From Pseudorhodobacter sp. PARRP1 (GTDB lineage Bacteria; Pseudomonadota; Alphaproteobacteria; Rhodobacterales; Rhodobacteraceae), in assembly GCA_002256245.1 (NCBI GenBank), contig NKIU01000015.1, positions 1 through 53,564 of the forward strand: a stretch of DNA of 53,564 nucleotides. Direction: 5' to 3'. The translations under genes and the position numbers were made by a program. This document shows, piece by piece, positions 52,025-53,564 of the stretch. The notes beneath the pieces were generated by a model that worked only from the letters and a program-made list of their open reading frames with translations, had not been told where the DNA came from and searched no databases. Numbering within the stretch: position 1 is the stretch's first letter; each line of letters begins with the position of its first letter.

Positions 52025-53564
52025 ATGGCAACGACGTATTACGGCATTTATCTTGGCACTTCGACCAATCAGCTGGACCCGACCGAGGGCAACAGCAACA
52101 ACGAAGGCTACACGCTTTTTCAGAACACCACCTGGGGTTCATCATCCGCGCCACTGTCGGCCAGTAAGGTTGAAATCACCGCCGGAAACTTTGCGGGTGG
52201 CACGGCTGCGACATCGCTTGAAACCAACAACAATGTTGAAAACGCGACGCTTGCCACCACCATCGGCGGCACCGCCTACACGCTGACCTATGACGCAACG
52301 TCGATCTACAATGCGACGCTGACCTATGCCGATGGCACCACCGCGACGGTGACGGCCGTGCTGGTGCAGACCACCGACGGGCGGCTGTTCCTGATGCCGG
52401 AAAGCACCGCGGTTTCGGATGGCGACACCGCGAAATACGAAGCCAAGCCGATCACATCGGTCACTTTCGGGACCGCCACCAGCTTTAACAACGTCAACTT
52501 TGGCGCAGACCGCACCGTGACCGCCTACGACGACGGCTATGTCGATGGCACTGCTGGCAGCGATCTGATCGACAGCACCTATGTCGAACCGATCGCAAAC
52601 GGATCGGACAAGATCGACAATTCCGATGCGGGGCTAGCAGGCAGTTCCGGCAACGATGACTATGTTCGCGCGGGCGCGGGCGACGATACCGTGCGCGCGG
52701 GCGCGGGCAACGACAGCATCTACGGCGGCACCGGCAACGACTCGGTGGAAGGTGGCATCGGCAACGACACCGCCTTTGGCGAGGCCGGGAATGACCTGCT
52801 CTATGGTGGTGACGGCGATGACAGCCTCGACGGCGGCGCCGACGATGACCAACTGTTTGGCGAGATTGGCAACGACACGCTTGCGGGCGGCACCGGCAAT
52901 GACACACTCGACGGCGGCACCGGCAACGACCAGTTGTTCGGCGGCACCGGCAATGACACGCTCGACGGCGGCACCGGCAACGATATCCTGCAGGGTGGCG
53001 ACGGCGATGATGCGTTTGTGCTGTCGGGCACGTTCGGCAATGACACCATCACCGGCGGCGAGGCCGGAGAGACCAACGGCGATCTGCTGAACGCCAGCGG
53101 CACCACGGCCAACACCACGCTCAACCTGACTGGCCCCGAGGCGGGCACGATCAGCGACGGCACCTCGACCACGACCTTCTCGGAAATTGAGCGGTTCCAG
53201 CTTGGTTCCGGCAATGACACCGTTCTGGGTGGCGCGGGCAACGACTCGGTCGATGGCGGTGCGGGCAACGATTCCATGGCGGGCGGCGCGGGCAACGACA
53301 CGCTTGCGGGCGGCACCGGCAATGACACGCTCGACGGCGGCACCGGCAACGATATCCTGCAGGGCGGCGACGGCGACGATACGTTCCTGCTGTCGGGCAC
53401 GTTCGGCAATGACACCATCACCGGCGGCGAGGCGGGAGAGACCAACGGCGATCTGCTGAACGCCAGCGGCACCACGGCCAACACCACGCTGAACCTGACT
53501 GGACCTGAGGCGGGCACGATCAGCGACGGCACCTCGACCACGACCTTCTCCGAGATCGAGCGGT
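52025..53564 (+). CDS. RTX repeat protein, N-terminal 513 residues (runs off right edge)
   Basis: The ATG follows a strong GGAAGGAGG site. The first 165 residues form an unrecognised beta-rich domain ([36 protein letters not shown]). Then [15 protein letters not shown] begins RTX nonapeptides, nearly the same phrase that opens the RTX part of the upstream Hint protein, so the two are related. Non-RTX segments ([36 protein letters not shown]) interrupt the repeats and recur 123 residues later. No stop occurs before the window ends, so total length and any C-terminal Hint or secretion signal are unknown. Secretion by a type I exporter is expected. Confidence 0.88.
   Translation, partial: MATTYYGIYLGTSTNQLDPTEGNSNNEGYTLFQNTTWGSSSAPLSASKVEITAGNFAGGTAATSLETNNNVENATLATTIGGTAYTLTYDATSIYNATLTYADGTTATVTAVLVQTTDGRLFLMPESTAVSDGDTAKYEAKPITSVTFGTATSFNNVNFGADRTVTAYDDGYVDGTAGSDLIDSTYVEPIANGSDKIDNSDAGLAGSSGNDDYVRAGAGDDTVRAGAGNDSIYGGTGNDSVEGGIGNDTAFGEAGNDLLYGGDGDDSLDGGADDDQLFGEIGNDTLAGGTGNDTLDGGTGNDQLFGGTGNDTLDGGTGNDILQGGDGDDAFVLSGTFGNDTITGGEAGETNGDLLNASGTTANTTLNLTGPEAGTISDGTSTTTFSEIERFQLGSGNDTVLGGAGNDSVDGGAGNDSMAGGAGNDTLAGGTGNDTLDGGTGNDILQGGDGDDTFLLSGTFGNDTITGGEAGETNGDLLNASGTTANTTLNLTGPEAGTISDGTSTTTFSEIER
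52955..53564 (+). repeat. 369-bp tandem module inside the RTX gene
   Basis: Unit 1 is 52955-53323 and unit 2 starts at 53324 and is cut by the window edge. The copies are almost identical at DNA level, with most changes at third codon positions or single bases (e.g. GATGATGCG versus GACGATACG). The period is exactly 123 codons, so unit number can change without breaking the frame. Confidence 0.9.

Noticed and set aside
52025-53564. CRISPR-like periodic repeats in the RTX genes
   Set aside because: The periodicity is 27 bp coding for nonapeptides in one open frame; there are no unique spacers between exact repeats.

Overview
The window looks like a chromosome segment of an alphaproteobacterium of the Rhodobacterales (Rhodobacter/Paracoccus/Roseobacter type). 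Coding DNA to the right of 28.1 kb is GC-rich. The gene order there is typical of that group: clpP-clpX, an NDUFA12-type complex I accessory subunit, mlaD, a DUF2155 protein, aat, accC-accB, preT-preA, and large secreted RTX proteins, one ending in a Hint domain. This identification is by family recognition from the translated sequence; no search was run.

Region 1 (1-28.2 kb) is the inner part and right end of an integrated mobile element. A 608-residue tyrosine recombinase lies beside the 3' end of a tRNA-Asn(GTT) gene, which is the usual layout of an element inserted at a tRNA. A MobV-type relaxase (1287-2948), preceded by a hairpin-rich stretch that may be its oriT, suggests an integrative mobilizable element. 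No conjugation machinery is visible, and the left end lies outside the window. The cargo is mostly anti-phage defence: a complete type I restriction-modification operon (hsdR-hsdM-hsdS), a 1568-residue DUF4011/SF1-helicase/Vsr-nuclease/DUF3320 protein, and a leftward operon of exonuclease I-like, DnaG-like primase, reverse transcriptase and nitrilase genes. An IS66-family element (23486-25959) with a perfect 8-bp target duplication sits between this operon and the integrase.

The most interesting system is at 16.1-22.9 kb. A 1084-residue RT-like protein keeps the motif A aspartate and an FVDD version of the catalytic YxDD box. It overlaps by 4 bp a CHC2-zinc-finger/Toprim primase-like gene upstream and by 8 bp a stand-alone nitrilase-family gene downstream; a DEDDh exonuclease precedes them. 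Known DRT type 1 defence RTs carry a nitrilase domain fused to the RT. Here nitrilase and RT are separate, and a bacterial-type primase is added. I know of no described system with this exact four-gene composition, but my knowledge of RT surveys is not exhaustive.

Region 2 (28.2-48.4 kb) is core chromosome: an MBL-fold hydrolase, a histidine kinase, clpP and clpX, a fused cobalamin-binding mutase-like protein, envelope and respiratory genes, acetyl-CoA carboxylase biotin carboxylase and carrier, dihydropyrimidine dehydrogenase, a luciferase-like flavoenzyme, an ankyrin protein, dsbB, a DedA/YqaA-like membrane protein, a zinc metallopeptidase and tRNA-Leu(CAA). Its intergenic spaces are rich in repeats: a 19-bp palindrome family, a 182-bp duplication that copies the start of the cobalamin-protein gene, and a 299-bp tandem repeat with a third, inverted copy (44463-45345).

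Region 3 (48.4-53.6 kb) holds an 880-bp spacer with an orphan terminator and two related RTX proteins; the second runs off the right edge and is built from a 369-bp tandem module.
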